From assembly GCF_051903925.1 (NCBI RefSeq), contig NZ_CP173678.1, positions 372,001-436,000 on the forward strand: DNA of 64,000 nucleotides, in the 5' to 3' direction. Positions 1-8,637 of this stretch are shown here, in pieces; position 1 is the stretch's first letter; each line of letters begins with the position of its first letter. The notes beneath the pieces were generated by a model. It was not told where the DNA came from, ran no database searches, and saw nothing but the letters and a program-made list of their open reading frames with translations. Position numbers and translations under genes: made by a program. Source of the DNA: G051903925 sp051903925 (GTDB lineage: Bacteria > Pseudomonadota > Alphaproteobacteria > Zavarziniales > Zavarziniaceae).

Positions 1-167
1 ACCTGGCATCCAGCCTGGACGAGGCGACCGCCGCCCGGCTGTTCATCGGCGGCGGGCACACCTCCGCGCTGATGCTGTTCTCTGGCGCCAGCGCGGCCGA
101 GCTGGCCCGCTTCGTCGACGACCTGGTCGCCAGCATCATGGCCCTGGGGCGCGTCGACGCGGGCTGA
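1..167 (+). CDS. C-terminal fragment, probable TetR-type regulator
   Basis: The reading frame is open from the left edge (first full codon at base 3) and stops with TGA at 165-167. About 54 residues are visible: a helical segment that includes HTSALMLFSG and a C-terminal helix rich in Ala, Val and Asp. The DNA-binding part, if any, lies outside the window. The call rests on the look of a TetR ligand-binding C terminus and on the position directly upstream of an exporter gene on the same strand, a common regulator-exporter arrangement. It could equally be another small helical protein; the visible part has no diagnostic motif. Confidence 0.35.
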   Translation, partial: LASSLDEATAARLFIGGGHTSALMLFSGASAAELARFVDDLVASIMALGRVDAG

Positions 168-335
168 GGGCCCATGCCCCCGCAGGCTGCCCATCGCGCG
201 GGACAAATCGGCCACACCCGCACGGCATTTGTGACACCCCCGCGACAAGGGTCCGCCGCCCGCGTTCGCACTTGCTAGACCAGATCCAGAAAGCAGGCTT
301 GGCGTGTTGCCGGCCAGACAGAAGGGCCAAGCCCC

Positions 336-1622
336 ATGCCGGACGCGTCCGCCCAAGACACCCCGATCACGACGCCGGAACAGCGCCGCCGGGCTTTCCG
401 CCTGCTGTTCGTGTGCCTGGTCTGCGTCGGCATGGGGCACACGATCATGTTCTCCCTTCTGCCGCCCCTGGCGCGTGAACTGGGCATGACAGAGACGCAG
501 ACGGGCTACATTCACATGTCTGCCGCCATTGTCTGGGTCCTGCTCAGCCCCTGGTGGGGCCGGCGCAGCGACCTGTGGGGGCGGCGTCCGGTCATCCTGA
601 TCGGCCTGCTGGGCTTTTCGCTCTCGTCGGTGATGTTCGCCTTCGCCGTCGACTGGGCCATGGCCGGCTGGGTCAGCGTTCCGGCGGCCCTGGGCCTGAT
701 GATCTTCAGCCGGCTGGTCTATGGCATCCTGGGTTGCGGAGTCATGCCGGCAGCCCAGGCCTATGTCGCCGACCGCACGACGCCCGAGGAGCGCACCGCG
801 GGCCTGGCCGGCCTGGGCGCCGCGTTCGGCCTGGGCTCCACCCTGGGGCCGGCGGTTGGCGGCGCCCTTGTGGTGCTCAGCCTGGTCGCCCCGTTCCACG
901 GCCTGGCGCTGCTGTCGCTGGCGAGTGCACTGGCCATCTGGTTCCTGCTGCCCGAGCGCACGCTGCCACGGCAGCAGCAGTCGGGCGGCAAGCTTCACCC
1001 CTGGGACGGCCGCGTGGTCTGGCACCTGGCGGTGGGCCTGCTGATGGGCACGGTCCAGTCGATCATCTTCCTGACCGTCGCCTTCCTGTTCATGGACGTT
1101 CTGGTCCTGAACGCGCGCGACGCCGCCCAGATGGTAGGCGTCGGCATGATGGCATCGTCCATGGCCGCCCTCTTCGCGCAGATCGTGATCGCCCAGAAGC
1201 TGAGCCTGCCGCCCTCCACGCTGTTGTGGCTGGGGGCGGTCATCAATGCGGCGTCGTTCGGCCTGTTCCTGGTGGCGGAGTCCTATGGGCCGCTGGTCTT
1301 TGCCCTGGTCCTGTCGGGCCTGGGCATTGGCATCGCGCGGCCTGGCAACATCGCCGCGGCGTCGCTGTCGGTGGGCCCCGCGGAGCAGGGGCGCGTCGCC
1401 GGCCTGATGAATGCGACGATCGCCGCGGGCTGGATCATCACGCCCGTCGTCGCCCTGCCGCTCTATCGCCAGGGCGCCCACATCCCCTATGCGCTGGGGC
1501 TGGGCCTGTCGCTGGTTCTGATCGCCATCGTGGTCCTGCATCCGGCCATGCGGCGGGCGGGCCCCGGGACAAGCCCGGCACCCCTGCCCGAGACGACCGA
1601 CCCGTCCTTCCCCGGGACCTGA
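336..1622 (+). CDS. MFS transporter
   Basis: Inner-membrane major facilitator protein of 428 residues with about 12 hydrophobic segments, probably a proton-coupled drug or metabolite exporter. The loop between TM2 and TM3 carries the MFS motif A form GRRSDLWGRRP (about residues 73-83), and a GxxxG-rich motif C-like segment (GLGSTLGPAVGG) lies near residues 165-176. The family layout is like the TetA/DHA1 group. The ATG at 336 is followed by a polar N terminus of about 25 residues before TM1. The partial gene upstream may encode its regulator. The substrate cannot be told from sequence. Confidence 0.85.
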   Translation: MPDASAQDTPITTPEQRRRAFRLLFVCLVCVGMGHTIMFSLLPPLARELGMTETQTGYIHMSAAIVWVLLSPWWGRRSDLWGRRPVILIGLLGFSLSSVMFAFAVDWAMAGWVSVPAALGLMIFSRLVYGILGCGVMPAAQAYVADRTTPEERTAGLAGLGAAFGLGSTLGPAVGGALVVLSLVAPFHGLALLSLASALAIWFLLPERTLPRQQQSGGKLHPWDGRVVWHLAVGLLMGTVQSIIFLTVAFLFMDVLVLNARDAAQMVGVGMMASSMAALFAQIVIAQKLSLPPSTLLWLGAVINAASFGLFLVAESYGPLVFALVLSGLGIGIARPGNIAAASLSVGPAEQGRVAGLMNATIAAGWIITPVVALPLYRQGAHIPYALGLGLSLVLIAIVVLHPAMRRAGPGTSPAPLPETTDPSFPGT

Positions 1623-1638
1623 ACGCGACGCCTGGCGT

Positions 1639-2775
1639 CTATTGCGCGGGCGGGGTCGCCGTGCCGCTGGCGGGCGGGATCGGCTGGACCAGGTCGTCCA
1701 CGGTGTTGCGCATCACGGTCAGCTTGTAGCCCGGCAGTTCGAAGGCCCAGCCCGTGACCGCGGCATTCCACGCATCGACCTGTGCCTTGACCTTGTCGGC
1801 CGGCAGGATCAGGGAGGTGCCATCCGGCGCGGGGACGCTGGGCAGCCCCTTGGCCGTGTCGGACTGCGCCTGGTCGAAGGTGACGTCGAACCTGGTCCAC
1901 GACCGGCCGTCCACCTCGACCGTCGTCGCCGTAACCACCGCGCCGTCAAAGGTCAGGAAGGTGTTCACCAGCGGGTCCTTGGCGAAGTCGATGCCCTCGG
2001 CCTTGCGCACATCCTCGAAGTTGAGCAGCTGGATCAGGGTGCCCAGGCCGTTGGCCGCGCCAGGATCCTTCAGCTCCTTGCCCGCCGGCAGGCCTTCCAG
2101 CTGGAACATGTCGTCCTTGGGGCCCAGGCGGAAGACGCGGACCGCCTTGCCATCCGGGCGCCGCGTCGTCGCCGCCATCAGGCGCTCGCGCACGACCACG
2201 AACAGCTCGGTGTTCATCCAGCGCGCCGGGGACAGTTCCGGCTCCGCCAGCCCCCGGGCGAGCCAGGTCTGGTCGTCGCCCGGCTTGCGGACATAGATCG
2301 TGTTGGTCAGGGCGCCCGCCGTCGTCGTCGGCTCCTTGCCCACGACCAGGCTGGCGATGGGCTCGCCCGCCCCGTCCTGCAGGGCGATCAGGCTGCCGGT
2401 GGCACCGTCCTGTCCCGGCTCGACCAGTCCCAGCGCGGCGAAGTTCTCGGGCTTGCGGGTTCGCGGCTCGATCAGTTTGGCATCGGCCAGGCCGACCAGG
2501 AACGGCTTGATCCGCTCGAAGCGGGCGGCATAGCCGCCGCGCTCGGCAATGGTCCAGGTCTCGCCCTGGCCCCGGCTGAGGGTCAGGCCGGTCCCGTCCT
2601 TTCCGGTCAAGCGGATCGTCGCCACGTCGTTCAGGCGGGCCGACAGGTCCGGGAAGACCGGGCTGCCGGACAGGTCGCTGACCATGTCCTGGCGCGAGCG
2701 GATCGCGAAGATGATCGCCAGCACCAGGACCAGGGCCGTGATGCCGCCCAGGATGGCGAGAGTGCGTCCACGCAT
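1639..2775 (-). CDS. DUF4340 domain-containing protein
   Basis: 378-residue protein with one N-terminal membrane anchor (about residues 7-25) followed by a large extracytoplasmic region. The body fits the DUF4340 family: an early segment on parameters affecting LTGKDGTGLTL-type strands, then repeated beta-rich domains, ending in a Pro-rich tail. It is the last gene of a leftward operon that runs ATPase, permease, GldG-like protein, then this gene. In other bacteria DUF4340 proteins also accompany GldG-like ABC systems, so it is probably an accessory envelope subunit of that transporter. The biochemical role is unknown. Confidence 0.8.
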   Translation of the reverse strand: MRGRTLAILGGITALVLVLAIIFAIRSRQDMVSDLSGSPVFPDLSARLNDVATIRLTGKDGTGLTLSRGQGETWTIAERGGYAARFERIKPFLVGLADAKLIEPRTRKPENFAALGLVEPGQDGATGSLIALQDGAGEPIASLVVGKEPTTTAGALTNTIYVRKPGDDQTWLARGLAEPELSPARWMNTELFVVVRERLMAATTRRPDGKAVRVFRLGPKDDMFQLEGLPAGKELKDPGAANGLGTLIQLLNFEDVRKAEGIDFAKDPLVNTFLTFDGAVVTATTVEVDGRSWTRFDVTFDQAQSDTAKGLPSVPAPDGTSLILPADKVKAQVDAWNAAVTGWAFELPGYKLTVMRNTVDDLVQPIPPASGTATPPAQ

Positions 2776-2809
2776 GAGCTGATTCCCGATCCTCTGCTTG
2801 CCGTCCGCC

Positions 2810-4936
2810 TCAGGCCCCGGCCGCGCGCCGGCGTCGCGTGGCGGCGACGCCCAGCGCCAGCAGGGCCACCAGGACCGGCATGGCCCCGATGTTCACGACC
2901 TTCACGATCCGCTCCAGACTGTCGATGTCCTTCTGCAGGTTGTGCTGGACGTCGCGCAGTTCCTTGCGCGTGGCCAGGACCGCCTCGGATGCCTCGCGGA
3001 TCTTCTGCTCCTGCTCCGGGCTGACGATCGAGCCACCGCCCGGATTCTCGCGGCGCAGCGCCTGGATCTCGGTCTGCTTCTCCTCCAGCGTCCGCTGCAG
3101 CACCTGCTGGCGGGCCAGGAACTGCTGCTCCGCCCCGCGGCGCAGGTCGGCGACGCGCTCGAACGGACGTTCCGTCCGGCCGCGGCTGCGCAGCGTGATG
3201 AGCTCGGACGAGCCCAGCAGGTTGTCGACGGCATTGACGATGAAGGCGCCGTTGTCCGCCACCGGGATCGCCATGCGCTGGCCGCCATCGCCTGCGATCT
3301 GGACCCAGAAACGGTCCTGCAGCATGTCGCTGTCGGCAACCACGATGACGTTGATCGGACCCGCCGATTCCTTCAGCTGCGGCCGCTCGGGCGAGCCTGC
3401 GCCGGGCGGCGCCAGTTCCGGCTCCGGTTCCGGCCCGCCCGGGATCGTGGCGGGCGCAGGCGCCTGGTTCGGCTCCTTGGGCCCCTCGGGCTTGTCCTCC
3501 GCCGCGGCCGGTGCGCCGTCGGGTGCTGCAGCGGCCGGGGGTGCCGACGTGGCGGGCGGCGGCGCCGCGGCAGGGGGAGCCGACGCGGCAGGGGCCTCCG
3601 CCGGCGTCGTCGGGCGTGGTGCCACGGGCTGGCTGGCGCCGGTCACCGGCGGCGTCGGCAGGGCCGGCGGTCCGTCGGGGAACGCCGTGCGCGCCGGGCC
3701 GGTGATGCGCGCGGCCACCGTGTAGCGCTCGCCCGTGGGCAGGAAATTGCGCAGCAGGGTATCGGGATCGGTACGGCGCTGGGCCTCCGCCGTCTCGATC
3801 GCCATCGCGTCGTCGCTGGACTGGATCAGCGGGGTGAAGGTGGTGGTCGCCCCTTCCGCCGGCGTGAAGAAGCCGCCGGAGCCGATGGTCACCTGGTGCA
3901 GGTCGGCGGTGGTCACGTCGGTGCGGTCCATGCCCTGCTCGCCCAGGCCCGCCCACAGGACATAAGGCACCGCCTGGCGGCGACCGCTGCCCGGCATGTT
4001 GACGTTCAGCGCCTGCTTGCGGTCGCCCAGGATCTTGGTCACGTCGTAGTTGACGCCCCAGGCCTTGAAAAGCTTTGGCAGGTTCGAGGAATTGGGGATC
4101 TGGCCGCCCATGGGCGATCCCGTCGATGCCTCGGAATAGGGATCGACCAGGACCAGCACCCGGCCACCGGCCAGGACATACTGGTCGATGGCATAGATCG
4201 CCTGGTCGGCCAGGTCGCCCGGATGGGCGATGATCAGCAGGTTGATGTGATCGCCGATCTGGACCATGTCGGACGCGAACATCCGCACTTCATAGACCTG
4301 GGCCAGCTGCTCGTAGATCGCGTAGGGCTGCGACTGCCCGCGCATCGCGGCCATGGCGCCGCCTGGCCCCGTTTCCATCGGCAGGCTGGTCAGCAGGCCC
4401 ACGATCTTGCGCGCCGGGCCGGACAGGTTCTGGATCACCCGGGTCAGGTCGTATTCGAGGAACGCCTCGCGGTCGGGGGCAAAGATCGGAATGACCTCGT
4501 GCCGGTCGGTGGCGCCAGCGGCGACCAGCCCGAAATAGAACGGGTCGCCATTGGGCGTCTGGGTCGCCTGGATACCGGCGGCGACGGCATCGTCCTCGGT
4601 CTCGCTGAACGGATCGGGGTCGATCACCTCCAGCCGGATCATCCCGTTGCTGGCGGCCACATATTCGCGCAGCAGGTCGCGCACGCGGGTCGCGAACACC
4701 TTCACCTGGGGAAAATCGTTGCCCAGACGCTCGGAATAGAACAGGCGCAGGGACACCGGCTCGTCCAGCTTGGACAGCACCTGGTGCGTGCCGTCGCTGA
4801 GCGTGAACATCTGGTCCTGCGTCAGGTCGGCGCGCGCGCCCGTCAGGGTCACGTTGGCCAGAAGGTTCAGGGCGACGAACAGCACCGCCGCAAGGGCGAT
4901 GACGATGATCCCGGTGCTGGAACGACGGCTCAGCAT
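2810..4936 (-). CDS. GldG-family ABC transporter accessory protein
   Basis: 708-residue membrane-anchored protein. It has an N-terminal TM (about 10-28), a GldG-like/ABC-type auxiliary domain (about 30-330, with the segment GGRVLVLVDPYSEA), a long Pro/Ala-rich linker (about 400-500), a second globular part, a charged coiled coil (about 585-680) and a C-terminal TM followed by an Arg-rich tail. The start codon lies one base after the permease stop codon, indicating co-translation. Homologues in Bacteroidetes gliding systems (GldG) work with GldA and GldF; in Proteobacteria the transported substrate is unknown. The Pro/Ala linker is the part least like the family. Confidence 0.85.
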   Translation of the reverse strand: MLSRRSSTGIIVIALAAVLFVALNLLANVTLTGARADLTQDQMFTLSDGTHQVLSKLDEPVSLRLFYSERLGNDFPQVKVFATRVRDLLREYVAASNGMIRLEVIDPDPFSETEDDAVAAGIQATQTPNGDPFYFGLVAAGATDRHEVIPIFAPDREAFLEYDLTRVIQNLSGPARKIVGLLTSLPMETGPGGAMAAMRGQSQPYAIYEQLAQVYEVRMFASDMVQIGDHINLLIIAHPGDLADQAIYAIDQYVLAGGRVLVLVDPYSEASTGSPMGGQIPNSSNLPKLFKAWGVNYDVTKILGDRKQALNVNMPGSGRRQAVPYVLWAGLGEQGMDRTDVTTADLHQVTIGSGGFFTPAEGATTTFTPLIQSSDDAMAIETAEAQRRTDPDTLLRNFLPTGERYTVAARITGPARTAFPDGPPALPTPPVTGASQPVAPRPTTPAEAPAASAPPAAAPPPATSAPPAAAAPDGAPAAAEDKPEGPKEPNQAPAPATIPGGPEPEPELAPPGAGSPERPQLKESAGPINVIVVADSDMLQDRFWVQIAGDGGQRMAIPVADNGAFIVNAVDNLLGSSELITLRSRGRTERPFERVADLRRGAEQQFLARQQVLQRTLEEKQTEIQALRRENPGGGSIVSPEQEQKIREASEAVLATRKELRDVQHNLQKDIDSLERIVKVVNIGAMPVLVALLALGVAATRRRRAAGA

Positions 4937-4937
4937 C

Positions 4938-5666
4938 TCAGGTCCCCTTCACGAACTCGATCACGACCGCGTTCACGACCAGCCAGAAGGCGATCAGCGT
5001 GACCGTGAAGACGATGTCGCGGGCGTCGATCACGCCCTGCACCACAGAATTGAAGTGGGTCAGGAAGCTGAACGACGCGATGGTGTCGATCAGCGCCTGG
5101 GGCGCCCAGCCGGTGAACAGGTCCAGGACCAGCGGCAGGCCGCTGACCGTGAACAGGAAGCAGACGACGACGCTGACCACGAAGGCGATGACCTGGCTGC
5201 GCGTCATGGCCGAGATGCACGAGCCGATCGCCAGGTAGCCGCCCGCCATCAGCAGGCTGCCGATGTAGCTGGCCAGGATCACGCCATTGTCCGGGCTGCC
5301 CAGGTAGTTGACCGTCAGCCACAAGGGGAAGGTCAGGGCCAGGGCGATCGCGGTGAAGGCCCAGGCGGCCAGGAACTTGCCCAGCACGGCCGAGAACAGG
5401 GTGACGGGCAGCGTCATCAGCAACTCGATCGTGCCGGCCTTGCGCTCCTCCGCCCACAGCCGCATCGAGATCGCGGGGATGAAGAACAGGTAGAGCCACG
5501 GATGGAACGAGAAGAAGGACTGCAGGTCCGCCTGGCCGCGCTCGAAGAACGAGCCGACATAGAAGGTGAACACCCCCTGCACGAACAGGAAGATGATGAT
5601 GAAGACGAACGCCAGAGGTGTCGCGAAATAGGCCGACAGCTCGCGCCGGAAAACCGTCCAGGTCAT
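4938..5666 (-). CDS. ABC-2 type permease (GldF-like)
   Basis: 242-residue integral membrane protein with six hydrophobic segments typical of ABC-2 permeases, starting MTWTVFRRELSAYFATP, a common N terminus of the NosY/GldF-type group. The conserved intracellular patch RLWAEERKAGTIELLMTLP is the usual coupling region. An upstream extension of the frame exists, but it overlaps the ATPase coding region, so the ATG at 5666 is chosen; it lies 10 bases after the ATPase stop. It pairs with the ATPase encoded at 5677-6630 and the GldG-like protein that follows. Confidence 0.88.
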   Translation of the reverse strand: MTWTVFRRELSAYFATPLAFVFIIIFLFVQGVFTFYVGSFFERGQADLQSFFSFHPWLYLFFIPAISMRLWAEERKAGTIELLMTLPVTLFSAVLGKFLAAWAFTAIALALTFPLWLTVNYLGSPDNGVILASYIGSLLMAGGYLAIGSCISAMTRSQVIAFVVSVVVCFLFTVSGLPLVLDLFTGWAPQALIDTIASFSFLTHFNSVVQGVIDARDIVFTVTLIAFWLVVNAVVIEFVKGT

Positions 5667-5676
5667 GGAATAAGCC

Positions 5677-6630
5677 TCAGGCTGCGTCTGCGGGCGCGGC
5701 AAGGTCCTGGTCGCCGGTGGTGAGGCGACGGAACACCTCGTCCAGGCGCCCCGGCTCGACATAGATGCGGTCGATGGGCCAGCCATTGAGGCGGGCCAGT
5801 TCGCCGACTTCGGCCACGATGGGGCTGCCGTCACGCGGGGAGACGAGGAACGACAGATTGGGCAGCCGTTCCTCCACCCCCGCCACATGGGCCAGGCGGC
5901 GCAGCGCGTCGGCCGCCCCGGGCACTGGGGTTGCCAGCTGCAGCACCACCGCGTTGTGGATGGTCGACATCGCTTCCAGCGAGGCGGGCGTCCCATCGGC
6001 CACGACGCGCCCCCGGTCGATGATGATCGCGCGGCTGCAGAGCGCGTCCACCTCCTCCAGGATGTGGGTGGAGATGACGATGGTCCGCTCAGCCGACAGG
6101 CTGCGGATCAGGCGCCGCACCTCGTGCTTCTGGTTCGGGTCCAGGCCGTCGGTCGGTTCGTCCAGGATCATCACCTGAGGCTCGTGCAGGATCGCCTGGG
6201 CCAGGCCCACGCGCCGCTTGAAGCCCTTGGACAGCGTGTCGATCTGCTGGTCCATCACCCGGTTGATGGCCACGCGCTCGACCGCCTGGTCGATCATCTC
6301 GCGCCGGCGCGGCCCCGTCAGGCCACGTACGTCGGCGATGAAGGACAGGAACGCGCGCGGCGTCATGTCGGGATAGGCCGGTGCCCCTTCGGGCAGGTAG
6401 CCAATGCGGCGCTTGGCCTCAAGCGGCCGGTCCGCGACATCGAAGCCGCAGACCCGAACCACGCCCTCGGTCGGGGCCAGGAAGCCGGTGATCACCTTCA
6501 TGGTGGTCGACTTGCCGGCGCCATTGGGCCCCAGGAAGCCCAGGACCTCGCCCGGCTTGACCACGAAGCTGACGCCGTCAACGGCCGTCAACGCGCCGTA
6601 ACGCTTAACCAGATTCTCGATTTCGATCAT
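5677..6630 (-). CDS. ABC transporter ATP-binding protein (GldA-like)
   Basis: 317-residue cytoplasmic ATPase and first gene of the leftward four-gene operon. It has Walker A GPNGAGKST (about residues 34-42), signature LSKGFKRRVGLAQ, Walker B VMILDEPTDGLDP and the H-loop ISTHILEE. A C-terminal extension of about 90 residues follows the nucleotide-binding domain, as in CcmA/GldA-type exporters. It energises the ABC-2 permease encoded next. Substrate unknown. Confidence 0.92.
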   Translation of the reverse strand: MIEIENLVKRYGALTAVDGVSFVVKPGEVLGFLGPNGAGKSTTMKVITGFLAPTEGVVRVCGFDVADRPLEAKRRIGYLPEGAPAYPDMTPRAFLSFIADVRGLTGPRRREMIDQAVERVAINRVMDQQIDTLSKGFKRRVGLAQAILHEPQVMILDEPTDGLDPNQKHEVRRLIRSLSAERTIVISTHILEEVDALCSRAIIIDRGRVVADGTPASLEAMSTIHNAVVLQLATPVPGAADALRRLAHVAGVEERLPNLSFLVSPRDGSPIVAEVGELARLNGWPIDRIYVEPGRLDEVFRRLTTGDQDLAAPADAA

Positions 6631-6744
6631 TCGGATACGCCCGTGCGTCGCCTTGAGCTTGCGCTGCGCACCCCCCGAACGGATTGGTAGCGCAAGCCCG
6701 GCATGGGATCAACAGGGTGGCTGGGAAGGAGACCATCCCTCTCA

Positions 6745-6830
6745 CCGCTCATCCCCGCGAAGGCGGGGATCCAGAGTCACGCAAGGCAGCGCTGGCGGCC
6801 CTGGATCCCCGCTTTCGCGGGGATGAGCGG
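6745..6830. repeat. Inverted pair of REP-like 30-bp repeats
   Basis: Two 30-base arms, 6745-6774 and 6801-6830, are inverted copies differing at one base and separated by 26 bases. Each arm has its own small dyad, CCCCGC...GCGGGG around GAAGG or CTTTC. The same element recurs at 63198-63280. It lies between the ABC operon start and the stop codon of the leftward Arg-rich gene, so it may also act at an RNA 3' end. Confidence 0.85.
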
Positions 6831-6842
6831 AGGAAAGAGGAC

Positions 6843-8435
6843 CTAGCCGGTGATGACCTTGTCGCGGGTGCGCTTGACCTGGATCGTGCCGTCCTTGGTC
6901 GGGATGTAGCGGGTCTGGCCCGGCGACATGCCGTTCAGGATCTCCTTGATCTGGCCGCCCACGCCTTCGGATGGACCCTCACCGCCCGAGGCCTGCTCGA
7001 TCAGCGCCAGCACGTCCTGTCGCTTCAGGCCGGCGGTCGCGATCTGTGGCTTGGCCGGGGCGGCGGGCCTGCCGCCCTTGCCCTTGGCGCCGAACCCCTT
7101 GCCCCCCGGCTTGCCGCCCCAGGGGCGGTCACCCTGGGGCCGATCCCCATGGGGGCGATCCCCATGGGGCCGATCCCCATGGGGGCGGTCGCCATAGGGG
7201 CGATCGCCCTGGGGCCGCGCGCCGTGGGGGCGATCGCCTTGGGGCCGGTCACCCTGCTGGCGCTCGCCCTGAGGCCTGGCGCCGCGGTCACCCTGGGGGG
7301 CGCCCGGGCCACCACCGGCCTGCGGCCGGTTGCCGTCGCGACGGCGTGGCCCCCGGCCGCCGGGACGCTCGCCCGGCCCCTGCTGGCCCTCCGCCTGGCC
7401 CTGGCGCGGGCCTGCATGCTGTCCCTCCGGCCGGCGCTGGCGCGGCGGCCGCGGGCCGCGCGGCTGCTGGCTGCGCTCCTGGCCGTCGCCGCCGGCAGGG
7501 CCGCCCGGCGCCTGCGGGGCCTCCTCCGCACGCACCTTGCGGCGCCGCATCTGGGCCGGCTGGCCGGCGGGCCCGGGACGCACGAACAGCACTTCCCGCC
7601 TTCCGCTGCGCGTGGCGGCCGGGGCCTTGGGCGCGTCGGCGGACGCGGACTCCCCGGCGGCATCGGCGCCGCCTTCGCCCTCGTGACCGTCGGCCGGAGC
7701 CCGGTCGCCCAGCGCGGCAGCCGGCTTGCGGCGACGGCGGCGGCGGCGCTTGGTGGGCGCGGCGCCATCGGCGGCCGTGGCCGCTGCGTCGCGCTGTCCT
7801 TCACCCCCGGATCCGCCCCCGGCCGCGTCGCCCTCGAGCGCATCGCCCTCGTTCGCGCCGCCGTGGGCCTCGTGCCCCTCGGCCGACGCGGCGTCCAGCG
7901 CGGTCCCTTCCGTCTGCGCCCCCTCCGCGGCTGCGGGAGACGGCTTGCGCCGGCGCCGGCGACGACGCTTGCGCGGCGCCCCCGTCTCGCCCTCGGCCGC
8001 GGCGACGGCATCGCCTTCGTCCCCGGCATCGTCAGCGCTCTCGCCATGATCCTGGGCGTCGGCGTGATCGCGCGCCTCTGACGTGTCCTGGGCCTCGCCC
8101 CCGGCCGGCGCCTCGGCGCCCGTGTCCACCGCCTCGGCGCGCACGGATGGCTCCGGCATCGGCGGTGGCAGGTCGGGCACGGCCGAATGAAGCAGCGTAT
8201 CGTCCGCCGCTGGCATCTCGCTCACGCTCTGCGGCTCGGCACCCTCAAGCGGGGTGCCATCGGAATTGGCATCGATCACAAGCGCCTTCTCTCCGTCCCA
8301 TCCGTCCAGCACCAGGCGCGGGTGGGCGGCGCCTGCGGTCTGGATCAGATTGCCACGGTGAAACCAGAGATCGAGCGCGTAGGTCACGCCCGTGCCTGGA
8401 AGCCGGTACAAACGCTCCATTTCCTGGACCTCCAC
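6843..8435 (-). CDS. Arg/Gly/Pro-rich low-complexity protein, unrecognised
   Basis: 530 residues with an unusual composition. The N terminus (about 1-65) is ordinary and globular-looking (LPGTGVTYALDLWFHRGN). It is followed by a long acidic Ala/Glu/Asp region holding two near-identical basic clusters of the type KRRRRRRRKP, then a Gln/Gly/Pro/Arg-rich stretch ending in a tandem five-residue repeat GDRPH/GDRPQ (DNA about 7127-7260, 15-base units). A conserved-looking C terminus of about 60 residues follows (IKEILNGMSPGQTRY). This resembles disordered RNA-binding tails. The start could be the ATG at 8435 or at 8420. Long frames are open on the opposite strand because of the composition, but they have no protein-like features. 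Function unknown. Confidence 0.75.
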   Translation of the reverse strand: MEVQEMERLYRLPGTGVTYALDLWFHRGNLIQTAGAAHPRLVLDGWDGEKALVIDANSDGTPLEGAEPQSVSEMPAADDTLLHSAVPDLPPPMPEPSVRAEAVDTGAEAPAGGEAQDTSEARDHADAQDHGESADDAGDEGDAVAAAEGETGAPRKRRRRRRRKPSPAAAEGAQTEGTALDAASAEGHEAHGGANEGDALEGDAAGGGSGGEGQRDAAATAADGAAPTKRRRRRRRKPAAALGDRAPADGHEGEGGADAAGESASADAPKAPAATRSGRREVLFVRPGPAGQPAQMRRRKVRAEEAPQAPGGPAGGDGQERSQQPRGPRPPRQRRPEGQHAGPRQGQAEGQQGPGERPGGRGPRRRDGNRPQAGGGPGAPQGDRGARPQGERQQGDRPQGDRPHGARPQGDRPYGDRPHGDRPHGDRPHGDRPQGDRPWGGKPGGKGFGAKGKGGRPAAPAKPQIATAGLKRQDVLALIEQASGGEGPSEGVGGQIKEILNGMSPGQTRYIPTKDGTIQVKRTRDKVITG

Positions 8436-8555
8436 CCGGCATTGTTCCCACCGGGCCCGATTAGATAGCGCGGCGCCGGCCCCAGGTCCAAGGCTTCGAC
8501 GCGGTGGGCGATCGAAAGCGTCGCGCGTCGCCGTGCATCACAGCGCCAGACAAGA

Positions 8556-8587
8556 AGGGGGCGACCGCAAGGCCGCGGCCGCCCCCT
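8556..8587 (-). terminator. Hairpin downstream of phaB
   Basis: Arms AGGGGGCG (8556-8563) and CGCCCCCT (8580-8587) pair perfectly around a GC-rich 16-base loop. On the minus strand the hairpin is followed by TCTTGTCT, moderately T-rich. It lies about 50 bases beyond the phaB stop codon and fits a terminator for the phaA-phaB transcript. Confidence 0.5.
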
Positions 8588-8637
8588 GTGCCCTGTCCCC
8601 CCGGCCGATGCAGCGAGGCATCAGGCCGCAAGGTGGA

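Noticed and set aside
6684..8464. Long plus-strand frames opposite the Arg-rich protein
   Set aside because: They are Pro/Arg/Ala translations without domains, and arise from the repetitive GC-rich sequence of the real minus-strand gene, which has sensible N and C termini.
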